Source: Candidatus Villigracilis propinquus (lineage in GTDB: Bacteria > Chloroflexota > Anaerolineae > Anaerolineales > Villigracilaceae). From it: a stretch of 35,488 nucleotides of DNA. The notes under the pieces are model-generated. The model searched no databases, was not told where the DNA came from, and saw nothing but the letters and a program-made list of their open reading frames with translations. The stretch covers positions 1 through 35,488 of the forward strand of contig JADKDM010000028.1 in the NCBI GenBank assembly GCA_016714565.1, in the 5' to 3' direction. The position numbers and the translations under genes were made by a program. Positions 1 to 7,899 of this stretch are shown here, piece by piece. Each line of letters starts with the position of its first letter. The first letter of the stretch is position 1.

Positions 1-1709
1 GGAATAATACTGAAAGCATATTCCTTATCCGCAGGATGTAAATAATATCGTCCTGCCTCGCGGCGGGCGAAGTGCATGTTCACCAAACGGTTCAGCACCA
101 GCGCGCTGTCAATGCTTGGCAAATGCGGTTGCAACAGGTAATCAATCGCGGCGGGGCTGACGGGACGGTTATACACAGCCAGCGCCTGCATCACTTTTTG
201 CGCGCTCGGGTCAAGGCGGTTGAAGGCTTCGCCCACCAGTTTCTGCACCACTTCATCGGGCAGGCTGAGCTCGAGCAGTTCTTCGAGCGTGGTGTAACGG
301 TCAACCGACAGGATGGCATACAATGCTTCCAAAGCGCGCGGGTAGCCGCGTGTCTTTTCGCGGGCTTTGTTCAGCAGGGCATCGGGCGCGGACTTGAGTC
401 CCACGCGTCCGTCCGCGTCCATTTCACGCAGGACGTTTTCCGCGTAAGGCGATTCGAGTCCTTCATCCAAACTCAGGTGATGCTGCCTGCCTGGCTCGCT
501 GATCGCCAGGTCACGCGGCGCGATGCGCGTGGTGATGACCGCTTTCACGGCATGGTGCTGTCCGCCGAGCAGGGCGTTCAGCGCGTCGCTCAATTCGCTG
601 TCACGCAGGCTCAGGCTTTCGGGGTCGATCAGGGTTTCAAAGTTATCCAACAGCAGGATCACACGCCCGCTGGGGAAGGCATCCAACAGCGCGCGCATTT
701 TATCGCCTGTGGATGTCTGCGGGTTTTTATAGATTCCCTCCAGCCGCTCGGCGGTCTCCCCCGAAGCAGGCAGGAGTTTGCTCAAGTCCGCGAAGACGTT
801 CGCAAAGTTGACCCTGTGACTGCCCGTCTCGCTCAAATAGACGATCCCGTCAACTTTCATCTCGCCGAGGTCATCGGGAAGCTCGCCTCTTTCCAACGCC
901 TTGAGCAGGCGGCAGACCATTGCAGTTTTTCCCACCCCCGCGCGCCCCACGATGGTCATCAAGCGCTGCGAGTCGTTATTGAGGAAGTCTGTGATTTGTT
1001 TTGTCTCGATCAACCGATCCTGAAAATAATTCGGCGCAATCCCTGGCGGCGGATTGATAAAGCGCGTGGACGTTTTCCCCGCCACAGGTTTCTCAGGCTG
1101 ACGCTCGCGCTCGAGTCCGCTTTGGATGTTCTTCTCGGTCTTCTCTTCCGCCGCTTTGGGATTCCTGACGATCTCTTCCTGACGTTTGATCTGCTCGGTC
1201 AATTCGTCAAGTTCTGCTTTAATCCGAGATTTGTCTTCTTCTTTTGCGCGGCGAAAATCACGATTGGCATCAGCAAGACGGTGATTTAATTCATCAAGCA
1301 ATCCTTCGGGAGAATTAAGATAGGTAAAGTGTTTGCGTAGTTTTGCGATCCCCGCTTCAAAGTTGAAAACGAAATCAATAAACTGGCGATTCCCCATGCG
1401 AAACGGCAATTCGGCTTTTTCATGCAGACGAATGGGAATGACAGGCTTCTTGTATTTTAACGCCCATGTCCATTCTTCCTTGCAGACGGAGCCTTCTGCT
1501 GTACTATCTGGCGTCAATACAAACACGAGATATTTACAGTCTCGGATTGCGGCTGGAATTTGATCATCCCAGTCTTTACCGGGTTTCAAGTCGCGTTTGT
1601 CAAACCAAACATTGATGAACGGATGTCCGCCCTCAAGTTCATCGGATAGCTTGGTGGCAAAGTCCGCTGCATCTGCATTGGAATAACTGATGAAACAATG
1701 ATCGGTCAT
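1..1709 (-). CDS. TIR domain - coiled coil - STAND-type NTPase (partial, C-terminus beyond window)
   Basis: I translated the minus strand from the ATG at 1709; the frame stays open for 569 codons to the window edge. Residues 1-125 form a TIR domain: it begins MTDHCFISYSNADAADFA and carries CKEEW, with E79 in the position of the catalytic glutamate of NAD-cleaving TIRs. Residues about 130-205 are charged and coiled-coil-like. An NTPase follows, with a Walker A motif (VGRAGVGKT, about residues 254-262) and a Walker B-like RVILLLDNFET near 353, then a winged-helix-like stretch. The visible end lies before any expected repeat sensor domain (TPR or WD). A GAGGG ribosome binding site lies 5 bp upstream. 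TIR-STAND proteins act in bacterial immunity by sensing a trigger, oligomerising and depleting NAD. That role is family knowledge; the sensor and trigger are unknown here. Confidence 0.88.
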   Translation of the reverse strand, partial: MTDHCFISYSNADAADFATKLSDELEGGHPFINVWFDKRDLKPGKDWDDQIPAAIRDCKYLVFVLTPDSTAEGSVCKEEWTWALKYKKPVIPIRLHEKAELPFRMGNRQFIDFVFNFEAGIAKLRKHFTYLNSPEGLLDELNHRLADANRDFRRAKEEDKSRIKAELDELTEQIKRQEEIVRNPKAAEEKTEKNIQSGLERERQPEKPVAGKTSTRFINPPPGIAPNYFQDRLIETKQITDFLNNDSQRLMTIVGRAGVGKTAMVCRLLKALERGELPDDLGEMKVDGIVYLSETGSHRVNFANVFADLSKLLPASGETAERLEGIYKNPQTSTGDKMRALLDAFPSGRVILLLDNFETLIDPESLSLRDSELSDALNALLGGQHHAVKAVITTRIAPRDLAISEPGRQHHLSLDEGLESPYAENVLREMDADGRVGLKSAPDALLNKAREKTRGYPRALEALYAILSVDRYTTLEELLELSLPDEVVQKLVGEAFNRLDPSAQKVMQALAVYNRPVSPAAIDYLLQPHLPSIDSALVLNRLVNMHFARREAGRYYLHPADKEYAFSII

Positions 1710-1734
1710 ATTTTCCCTCGCTTAAGGTTGGGTG

Positions 1735-1860
1735 ACTCAAAAAGTCATGTCGCTCTGAGGAAGCGTTCTTTGCGACCGAAGAGTCTCTTATTTTTTGGAA
1801 GAGACCCTCACCGCACTGGCGCACACCTGCCCTGGCGGGCGGTGCCAGGGAGTGTCACGT
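1735..1860. repeat. REP-like intergenic repeat, 5' of the TIR gene
   Basis: The stretch near 1745-1790 (GTCATGTCGCTCTGAGGAAG, then ACCGAAGAGTCTC) resembles the dispersed 'GTCAT..TCTGAGGAAG..GAAGAGTCTC' type of bacterial intergenic repeat. The 1806-1850 part is a GC-rich imperfect palindrome built around CCTGCCCTGGCGGGCGG. The whole 1710-2088 gap holds no convincing gene. No second full copy exists in this window, so the repeat assignment rests on resemblance only. Confidence 0.35.
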
Positions 1861-1913
1861 CCGCTCAGGGTAACATTTTTGAGGTGACTCGTATTTATTA
1901 TGAACTTTCACTG

Positions 1914-1944
1914 ATTATACCCACGATGTAAGAATAATCTTCAA
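1914..1944 (-). promoter_or_regulatory. possible promoter of the TIR gene
   Basis: On the minus strand a perfect TATAAT (1914-1919) is preceded 19 bp upstream by TTGAAG (1939-1944). It would give a leader of about 200 nt containing the REP-like repeat. The spacing is longer than ideal, so this is tentative. Confidence 0.35.
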
Positions 1945-1960
1945 TTCATCTTCAAAGACC

Positions 1961-2002
1961 GTCCACCGTCCACCGTCCACCGTCCACCGTCCACCGTCCA
2001 CC
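1961..2002. repeat. tandem repeat, 7 bp unit GTCCACC, six perfect copies
   Basis: Six exact head-to-tail copies of GTCCACC, preceded by a partial copy (GACC). The repeat lies between the nitroreductase and TIR genes and is non-coding. The period of 7 is not a multiple of 3, so it is unlikely to derive from a coding repeat. Confidence 0.9.
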
Positions 2003-2005
2003 AAC

Positions 2006-2080
2006 GTAGCTCCACAGTAGCTCCACAGTGTCTCCACAGTAGCTCCCATCGAGCTCCCATCGAGCTCTCATCGAGCTCCC
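2006..2080. repeat. two adjoining 11-bp tandem repeats
   Basis: GTAGCTCCACA occurs at 2006 and 2017, with a variant at 2028 and a partial copy at 2039. It then passes into ATCGAGCTCCC-type units at 2048, 2059 (one mismatch) and 2070. Both have an 11 bp period and share an AGCTCC core, so one may have evolved from the other. The array ends just outside the nitroreductase stop codon. Confidence 0.85.
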
Positions 2081-2088
2081 ATCAGCCC

Positions 2089-2601
2089 CTACCACTTCTC
2101 CCAATGGACAACATCCTCAAAAGCCGCCCGTCCGCCCTTTTTCGGCGGCGCGGACAACTTCTCTTCCTCTTGCGGGTAGCCAAAAGAGAGCGCAATGCGC
2201 ACGTGCCATTCAGGTGGGACGTTGAGAATGCCGCGCGCTTTTTCATGCTCGTACAGCGAAGCAGGCACAGAGCCGACTCCCAATTCCCATGCGGCCAATT
2301 GCATAAATGCCGCCGCCTGACCCGCATCGAACATGATCTGGAATTTGCTGTCAGGGTCAGGTGTGAGGATGACAACGGCAAGCGCCGCGCCTGCGAGATG
2401 CCCCGCCCATTCGCCGCAGGTGGAAAGCTCCTTCAAAATGGACTTGTCCCGTATGGCAACGAACTGCCACGTCTGTGTATTCTTGGAAGACTGCGACCTG
2501 CGTCCCGCGTTGAGAATGGCGTGGACTACGTCATCGGGCAGGGGCTTGTCTTGAAATTTGCGTACGGCTCTCTTCAAACGGATCGCTTCAGATACATTCA
2601 T
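2089..2601 (-). CDS. nitroreductase family protein
   Basis: A 170-residue FMN-dependent nitroreductase-fold protein that probably reduces nitro compounds, quinones or enones with NAD(P)H in the cytoplasm. The N-terminal signature is clear: AIRLKRAVRKF followed by RRSQSSKNTQTWQFVAIRD, where the basic and Ser/Asn residues bind the FMN phosphate in this family. GFGYPQEE-like sequence is represented near the C-terminus by LSFGYPQEEEK. Length fits the shorter nitroreductases (about 170-190). I chose the ATG at 2601 because AGAGG lies about 6 bp upstream; an 18-residue in-frame extension to 2655 lacks family similarity. The gene stands alone, followed by tandem repeats. Substrate is unknown. Confidence 0.85.
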   Translation of the reverse strand: MNVSEAIRLKRAVRKFQDKPLPDDVVHAILNAGRRSQSSKNTQTWQFVAIRDKSILKELSTCGEWAGHLAGAALAVVILTPDPDSKFQIMFDAGQAAAFMQLAAWELGVGSVPASLYEHEKARGILNVPPEWHVRIALSFGYPQEEEKLSAPPKKGGRAAFEDVVHWEKW

Positions 2602-2640
2602 CTCATGCCTCTTTTCACTTTGTTTTATAACTGTGCTAAA

Positions 2641-2662
2641 AGTATACATGTTCACAAGTGAA
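2641..2662 (-). promoter_or_regulatory. possible nitroreductase promoter with palindromic operator
   Basis: A -10-like TATACT (minus strand, 2641-2646) sits next to the near-perfect palindrome TTCACAAGTGAA (2651-2662), about 50 bp upstream of the start codon. The palindrome would lie in the promoter spacer, where a repressor could act. No good -35 box is visible. Confidence 0.3.
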
Positions 2663-2809
2663 TTGTGTGGATTTTGTTAATACAAACCTGCCTTGTAAGA
2701 ACCAGCGAATCCCTCTCGTCTTTATACTGATCCCTGCCTTATCGAATGTTTGTCGTTGCAAGCCACCGTTGTGTGAATTATCTTTATCACTGTTGAATAA
2801 GGAACTGGC

Positions 2810-3652
2810 ATGAACGAACCGTCCGCTTCAAGAATGGAAGTCTTTCGGGGATATATCAAAAAAATCAATATGCGCCTGCGCAGAAGCCTGCCTTTTGCCT
2901 CGGGCGTGTTTGCGGCGCTGATTATTCTGTTTTTCTACAACCTCCTCATTGTTAAACCAAATCAATTGACTCTGGAAGATGTCAACATGTCTGTTGCCAT
3001 TGCCATGGCGTCTGCCACGCCTGCGCCTTCGTACTCATCTCTCGTCTATCAGGTCATTCAACCTTCGTTGATCTGGATTCAAGTGGAGGAAAAGCATCAG
3101 GACGCCAGATCAGATTTCGGCCTGGGCAGCGGCGTGGTCGTGGATGGCTTCGGCAACATTCTCACCAGCTTGCATGTCGTGGATGGCGCTAGTGTTATCA
3201 ACGTCACGTTTGCAGATGGAACGGAATCGGAAGCACAACTGGTGAATTCAATTCCAGAAATGGATATTGCCGTCTTGCAAGCCATTGATACGCCGCTCTC
3301 CGTGGTGCCAGCAGTTTTGGGCAACCCCAATTCCATGCAGGTGGGGGATGAGGCGTTTGTAGTGGGCAACCCTTATGGACTGTACAGCTCGATGAGCACG
3401 GGCGTCATCTCAGGCTTTGACCGCGTCTTTCGCGTATCGGGCACGGATCTGGAAATCCCGGGCATGATCCAAATTGACGCAGCGGTCAACCCCGGCAATT
3501 CGGGCGGTCCCTTGCTCAACCGCAGCGGACATGTCATCGGCATTGTCACCGGCCTCATCAACCCCACCGACGAAACGTTTTTCATTGGCATCGCTTTTGC
3601 CGTGCCGATCAACGTGGCCGTTGGCGGCATGGGCGAACCGCCGCCGTATTGA
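2810..3652 (+). CDS. HtrA/DegP-like membrane-anchored trypsin-type serine protease, without PDZ domain
   Basis: A 280-residue S1C-family protease. One membrane segment (about residues 27-47, FASGVFAALIILFFYNLLIV) would anchor it, with the protease domain outside the membrane. The catalytic triad is visible: H122 in TSLHVVDG, D152 in EMDIAVLQA, and S231 in NPGNSGGPLL. GIAFAVPINVA closes the protease domain; the chain ends 12 residues later, so no PDZ domain is present, unlike DegP/DegS. The frame stops only 7 bp before a palindromic repeat, so a truncation by repeat insertion is possible, though PDZ-less relatives are natural. It probably degrades damaged envelope proteins, an inference from the family. 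Confidence 0.85.
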   Translation: MNEPSASRMEVFRGYIKKINMRLRRSLPFASGVFAALIILFFYNLLIVKPNQLTLEDVNMSVAIAMASATPAPSYSSLVYQVIQPSLIWIQVEEKHQDARSDFGLGSGVVVDGFGNILTSLHVVDGASVINVTFADGTESEAQLVNSIPEMDIAVLQAIDTPLSVVPAVLGNPNSMQVGDEAFVVGNPYGLYSSMSTGVISGFDRVFRVSGTDLEIPGMIQIDAAVNPGNSGGPLLNRSGHVIGIVTGLINPTDETFFIGIAFAVPINVAVGGMGEPPPY

Positions 3653-3658
3653 TATTCT

Positions 3659-3759
3659 CGTCATTGCGAGCCGCGCTCTTGTTCTTTGCGGCGAAGCAAT
3701 CTCCCTCAATAGGGCGGAGATTGCTTCGGGCTAAGTGCAAAAACGCCCTCGCAATGACG
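3659..3759. repeat. MITE/REP-like nested palindrome
   Basis: Outer arms CGTCATTGCGAG (3659-3670) and CTCGCAATGACG (3748-3759) are perfect inverted repeats. Inner arms CGAAGCAATCTCC (3692-3704) and GGAGATTGCTTCG (3716-3728) are also perfect. Together they fold as a long two-stem hairpin between htrA and moxR. The right end recurs alone at 17537-17564 with 24 of 28 bases identical, so this is a dispersed family. Confidence 0.85.
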
Positions 3760-3788
3760 GCCAGACAATAATAAAAAGGAGAACAAGC

Positions 3789-4799
3789 ATGGACCAAACT
3801 TCAAACCTTGAAAACAAACTCCCGATGGAACGTGTGTTGTACGAAGTAAAAAAGATCATCGTTGGGCAGGATCACTTGCTCGAACGCCTGATCGTAGCCC
3901 TGCTCGCCCGCGGACATATCCTCGTGGAAGGCGTGCCCGGGTTGGCGAAGACGATGGCGATCAAGACCCTCGCTGATTCCATTGGCGGTGAATTCAAACG
4001 CATCCAATTCACGCCAGACCTTGTCCCCGCAGATTTGATCGGTACGCGCATCTATAACCAAAAGACAGGCGAGTTCAATACATCGCTTGGGCCAGTGTTC
4101 ACAAATTTACTGCTCGCAGATGAGATCAACCGTGCGCCCGCCAAAGTGCAAAGCGCCCTGCTCGAAGTGATGCAGGAAAAGCAGGTCACCATTGGCCGTG
4201 AGACCCACAAAGTTCCGAGTCCGTTTTTAGTGCTGGCGACCCAAAACCCCATCGAAACTGAAGGCACATACGCGCTTCCCGAAGCGCAAGTGGATCGCTT
4301 CATGCTAAAGGTGTTGGTTGGTTATCCCAGCCCCACAGAAGAATTTGTGATTGTCGAAAGAATGACGGGCGCATGGACGGATGTGCAGAAAGTGTTGACC
4401 ACCGACCAGTTGATCGAACTGCAAAAGAAGGTGGATCAAGTATATGTTGACCCATCCCTGATTGAATACTCGGTCAAAATAGTCGGCGCCACACGCAATC
4501 CAAAAGATGTTGGTCTCGCTGACTTGCAGCGCTACATCATGTTCGGCGCAAGTCCGCGCGCGTCTATCAATTTGATCCTCACTGCCAAAGCCCTTGCCTT
4601 CGTGCGTGGACGCAGTTACGTCCTTCCGCAGGATGTGCTCGACATGGCGCTGGATGTCATCCGTCACAGGCTTGTGCTTTCGTACGAAGCGCTTTCTGAC
4701 AACATCAGCAGCGATGATATTTTGAAGAAGATCTTCGACCGCATTCCGCTCCCTGTGGTTCCTTTGCATGAACATTTCAACGTCCACGCCAACGCCTGA
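3789..4799 (+). CDS. MoxR-family AAA+ ATPase
   Basis: A 336-residue AAA+ ATPase of the MoxR branch, thought to act as a chaperone for the VWA-domain proteins encoded next to it. Walker A is GVPGLAKT (G48-T55) and Walker B is LLLADEINR (D111, E112). The sensor-1 segment ATQNPIETEGTYALPEAQVDRF-type is intact, followed by the helical lid with the family's RASINLILTAKALAFVRGRSYV-like sequence. I chose the ATG at 3789 because AAGGAG precedes it; an upstream in-frame extension would run into the palindromic repeat. It heads a four-gene operon and overlaps the DUF58 gene by 32 bp. Confidence 0.93.
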   Translation: MDQTSNLENKLPMERVLYEVKKIIVGQDHLLERLIVALLARGHILVEGVPGLAKTMAIKTLADSIGGEFKRIQFTPDLVPADLIGTRIYNQKTGEFNTSLGPVFTNLLLADEINRAPAKVQSALLEVMQEKQVTIGRETHKVPSPFLVLATQNPIETEGTYALPEAQVDRFMLKVLVGYPSPTEEFVIVERMTGAWTDVQKVLTTDQLIELQKKVDQVYVDPSLIEYSVKIVGATRNPKDVGLADLQRYIMFGASPRASINLILTAKALAFVRGRSYVLPQDVLDMALDVIRHRLVLSYEALSDNISSDDILKKIFDRIPLPVVPLHEHFNVHANA

Positions 4800-5667
4800 G
4801 CGTATTCTGCACCGGCTCGACTGGCAGGTCATCCGCAGGTTGGATGGACTTCTGCAAGGCGATTACCGCAGCCTCTTCCGCGGCTTCGGCATGGACTTTG
4901 CCGACCTGCGCGAATATCAGGCGGAAGATGATATCCGCTACATTGACTGGAACGTCAGCGCGCGCATGGATACGCCCTACGTCCGCCAATACATGGAAGA
5001 CCGCGAAGTCATTGCATGGTTCCTGCTGGATCTGAGTCCCTCGGTGGATTTTGGCGCGCTCGATAACCAGAAGCGCAATGTGCTCATTGATTTCGTCGCC
5101 ACGATCTCACGGCTATTAACTCGTAATGGGAATCGCATCGGGGCGATGATGTTTGGAAGCAGCGTCCAGCGCATAGTCCCGGCAAGAAGCGGAAAACTTC
5201 AAGTGCTGCGCATTATCAACGACTTGCTCAATCAGCCGCGCCTCACACATTCTTCCATGACCGATCTTGGCGTGTTGCTTAAAGGCGGTCTGCATTCCAT
5301 CAAAAAGCGCTCGCTGATTTTCATCGTCTCCGATTTCATCAGCACCCCCGGCTGGGAACGCACGTTGAGTTTGTTGAACCAGCGCCACGAAGTGATCGCC
5401 ATCCGTTTATGGGACCCGCGCGAAATGGATTTGCCAGACATCGGCCCGATCGTGATGGAAGATGCCGAAACAGGCGAACAGTTGTATGTGGACACGCACG
5501 ATAAAAAGTTCCGCAAACGTTTTCAGGAAGCCGCACAGCAGCGTGAAGTTGCCATGAACGATTCTTTCAAACGCGCAGGTGTGGATGTACTTCCGCTTTC
5601 CACCGAAGAGGATTTGATGCACGCCATCGCGCGCTTTGTGATGCTGCGGCGTCAACATAAAAGGTAA
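4768..5667 (+). CDS. DUF58 domain protein
   Basis: A 299-residue DUF58 protein, the usual partner of MoxR ATPases. The signature is complete: FADLREYQAEDDIRYIDWNVSARMDTP near residues 45-75, followed by a degenerate VWA-like fold with LLDLSPSVDFG (about 90-100), where the DxSxS metal site is only partly kept. No membrane segment is seen, so it is probably cytoplasmic or peripheral. The start at 4768 overlaps moxR and has only a weak ribosome binding site, suggesting translational coupling; a shorter start cannot be excluded. Its exact biochemical role is unknown in the family. Confidence 0.88.
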   Translation: MNISTSTPTPERILHRLDWQVIRRLDGLLQGDYRSLFRGFGMDFADLREYQAEDDIRYIDWNVSARMDTPYVRQYMEDREVIAWFLLDLSPSVDFGALDNQKRNVLIDFVATISRLLTRNGNRIGAMMFGSSVQRIVPARSGKLQVLRIINDLLNQPRLTHSSMTDLGVLLKGGLHSIKKRSLIFIVSDFISTPGWERTLSLLNQRHEVIAIRLWDPREMDLPDIGPIVMEDAETGEQLYVDTHDKKFRKRFQEAAQQREVAMNDSFKRAGVDVLPLSTEEDLMHAIARFVMLRRQHKR

Positions 5668-5669
5668 CC

Positions 5670-6689
5670 ATGTCTTTTCTCTGGCCCATATCGTTTGTAG
5701 CGTTATTGGCGATTCCTTTATTGGTCTTGTTATATCTTCGCATGCAGAATCGCCGCAAACAATTTGCAGTGCGCTATGGCAGCCTGGGTTTGGTGCAGCA
5801 AGCCTCAAGCGGACGTGCGCTTGGTTCGCGTCGTCATCTTCCCGCGCTCCTCTTTTTGATCGGGCTTACGGTGTTATTTTTTGCGCTCGCTCGTCCGCAA
5901 ATGTCAGTGCGCTTGCCGAAGGTGGAAGGCATTGTTATTCTCGCGTTCGATGTTTCCGGCAGCATGTCCGCTACGGATTTTGAACCCACGCGCATGGAAG
6001 CCGCAAAAGAAGTGGGCCGCGAGTTTGTGAAGCGCCAGCCGAGCACAGTGAAAGTTGGCATTGTTTCATTTAGCGATAACGGCTTCTCAATGCAGCTTCC
6101 CACGAACGATCAGGAAGCCATACTTTCCTCAATAGACCGACTGCGACCTGAACGCGGCACCTCGCTTGCCAATGGGATCATCATCTCATTGAATACAATT
6201 GCCAACGCGACAGGACAGGAACCCATCCTCGGCATGGATGTCCCACTGCCAGACGCCTCTTCATCCCCGCCCGCACCTGCTCCTGTTTCTGACGCAAACG
6301 ACTCCGCTGTGATCGTTCTCATTACCGATGGCGAAAACAATATGAATCCCGACCCGCTGCAAGCCGCCCAATTCGCCGCGGACCGTGGAGTCCGCATCCA
6401 CACCATTGGAGTTGGCAGCAGTGCAGGGACGGAGCTTGAGGTCAATGGCTTCAAAGTATTCACTCAATTGGATGAAGCTACCTTGCAACAAATTGCAGAG
6501 ATAACTGACGGCAATTATTACAACGCCCAAACCGAGGAAGACCTGCAAACCATCTACGAAAATATTGATCCGCAACTGGTGATGGTTGAAGAAAAGACAG
6601 AAGTCACCGCTATTTTTGCTGGCGCGAGCATTCTCATTTTATTGGTTGCAGGGATGCTTTCCCTGATGTGGTTTAGTCATGTGCCGTAA
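5670..6689 (+). CDS. BatA-like VWA domain membrane protein (first of two)
   Basis: A 339-residue protein with an N-terminal hairpin of two membrane segments (about residues 3-23 and 55-72), an external or internal VWA domain, and a C-terminal membrane segment (about 312-335). The MIDAS metal site is intact, DVSGS at D94/S96/S98, and VLITDGENN supplies the later acidic loop. An insert rich in Pro/Ala/Ser lies about residues 190-208. It follows the DUF58 gene with a 2 bp gap. The arrangement TM-TM-VWA-TM matches BatA proteins of 'aerotolerance' operons; the molecular role is not established. It is clearly paralogous to the next gene. Confidence 0.87.
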   Translation: MSFLWPISFVALLAIPLLVLLYLRMQNRRKQFAVRYGSLGLVQQASSGRALGSRRHLPALLFLIGLTVLFFALARPQMSVRLPKVEGIVILAFDVSGSMSATDFEPTRMEAAKEVGREFVKRQPSTVKVGIVSFSDNGFSMQLPTNDQEAILSSIDRLRPERGTSLANGIIISLNTIANATGQEPILGMDVPLPDASSSPPAPAPVSDANDSAVIVLITDGENNMNPDPLQAAQFAADRGVRIHTIGVGSSAGTELEVNGFKVFTQLDEATLQQIAEITDGNYYNAQTEEDLQTIYENIDPQLVMVEEKTEVTAIFAGASILILLVAGMLSLMWFSHVP

Positions 6690-6715
6690 TATTTTTACTG
6701 GCATCGGAGGCTGAC

Positions 6716-7768
6716 ATGGAATTACTCTGGCCCGGATTCCTTTACGTACTGGCACTGATTCCCTTTTTAGTGCTTGTTTACATCTTTGTCCTGCGCCGCA
6801 GGCGACCTTATGCCGTGCGTTTTTCGAGTCTATCTCTTGTGCGCCAGGCAGTTGGAAAACAATCCCAGGTGCGGCGTCATCTTCCATTTGTATTATTCTT
6901 GTTGGCCATGTCCAGCCTGGTTGTGGCAATGGGACGCCCCGTTACAACCGTCACATTACCCGCTGCGAATGCCACCATCATCCTTGCCTTGGATGTTTCC
7001 AGAAGTATGTGTTCGACGGATATTCAGCCCAACCGACTTGAAGCCGCCAAAGCAGCCGCATTGGATTTCATTACCGTTCAAGAGGATAACGTGCAGATCG
7101 GCATTGTCGCATTTGCTGGTTATGCCGTTGTCATTCAGGAGCCCACTACAGACAGGAACTTGTTGGAAACAGCCGTCCAAAACCTTACCACGGCACGGAG
7201 GACAGCCATCGGTTCAGGTTTGCTTACCTCTCTTGAAGCGCTCTCAGAATTGGACGATAGCATACCAAGTCCATTCTCGGGCGTGGAGCCCGTCCCGTTA
7301 CCCGAAGGCCAGTATGCCCCATACATGGTTGTCCTGCTAACGGACGGAGTCAACACCACAGGACCAGAGCCGCTCTTTGCTGCTGATTATGCCAAGGCAC
7401 GCGGCATCCGTGTCTACACCATCGGCTTTGGCACCGACCAAAACGACTCACCGATGAATTGCGGCGGCTTTCAAGGCGGCCCAAATGACTTCGGTCAATT
7501 CTTCTTTGGCAGTGGGGGAGGCGGCGGTACCGGGGGCTTCCGCAGAGGTATTGATGAGGAGACGCTGAAGCAAGTGGCTGCGATGACTGGCGGTTCCTAC
7601 TTCGCCGCATCCAGCACAGGCGAGTTGCAGGATGTCTTCCGAAATCTTCCCGTGCAACTCATGACCGTCACCGAGACAACGGAGGTCAGTGTTATCTTTG
7701 TTACTCTTGGCGCGGTCCTCGTCATGCTCGCCATCGTTCTTTCGATGATCTGGCATCCCATTCCATAA
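6716..7768 (+). CDS. BatA-like VWA domain membrane protein (second of two)
   Basis: A 350-residue paralogue of the preceding protein with the same order: two N-terminal membrane segments, VWA domain, C-terminal membrane segment (about 325-347). The MIDAS site reads DVSRS (D93, S95, S97) and is followed by MCSTDIQPNRLEAAK, close to SATDFEPTRMEAAK in the neighbour. A Gly/Phe-rich loop near residues 250-280 (FFFGSGGGGGTGGF) is specific to this copy. GGAGG lies upstream of the ATG. It is the last gene of the moxR operon. Two VWA partners may form a heteromeric complex handled by MoxR; that is inferred from conserved co-occurrence. Confidence 0.87.
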   Translation: MELLWPGFLYVLALIPFLVLVYIFVLRRRRPYAVRFSSLSLVRQAVGKQSQVRRHLPFVLFLLAMSSLVVAMGRPVTTVTLPAANATIILALDVSRSMCSTDIQPNRLEAAKAAALDFITVQEDNVQIGIVAFAGYAVVIQEPTTDRNLLETAVQNLTTARRTAIGSGLLTSLEALSELDDSIPSPFSGVEPVPLPEGQYAPYMVVLLTDGVNTTGPEPLFAADYAKARGIRVYTIGFGTDQNDSPMNCGGFQGGPNDFGQFFFGSGGGGGTGGFRRGIDEETLKQVAAMTGGSYFAASSTGELQDVFRNLPVQLMTVTETTEVSVIFVTLGAVLVMLAIVLSMIWHPIP

Positions 7769-7798
7769 AAATTGGGCTTACGCAAAACTAAAAGACTG

Positions 7799-7823
7799 GC
7801 CGCGAATTTCACGAATTCGCGGC
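7799..7823. terminator. palindrome after the moxR operon
   Basis: Perfect 10-bp arms GCCGCGAATT / AATTCGCGGC separated by 5 bp, 31 bp after the last VWA stop codon. There is no strong T-run, so it could be a terminator of unusual type or another small repeat. A GGGCTTACGCAAA stretch at 7774-7786 matches, inverted, 17513-17524. Confidence 0.45.
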
Positions 7824-7885
7824 AAAAGATGTTGAACCGAGTCAGCCCTCATCTTATAGCATATCAAGTGTGTTACTACAGCGGG

Positions 7886-7899
7886 TATAATTCCCTCAA
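7886..7899 (+). promoter_or_regulatory. -10 box placed for a leaderless transcript
   Basis: A perfect TATAAT (7886-7891) ends 7 bp before the ATG at 7899, so transcription would start at or next to the start codon. No Shine-Dalgarno sequence is present. No convincing -35 box was seen. Confidence 0.6.

Noticed and set aside
72..1289. 405-codon plus-strand ORF
   Set aside because: Antisense shadow of the TIR-NTPase gene; the minus strand shows Walker motifs and a ribosome binding site, the plus frame shows no domain.
1961..2080. CRISPR array
   Set aside because: The repeats are 7 and 11 bp and directly joined; there are no spacers and no cas genes.
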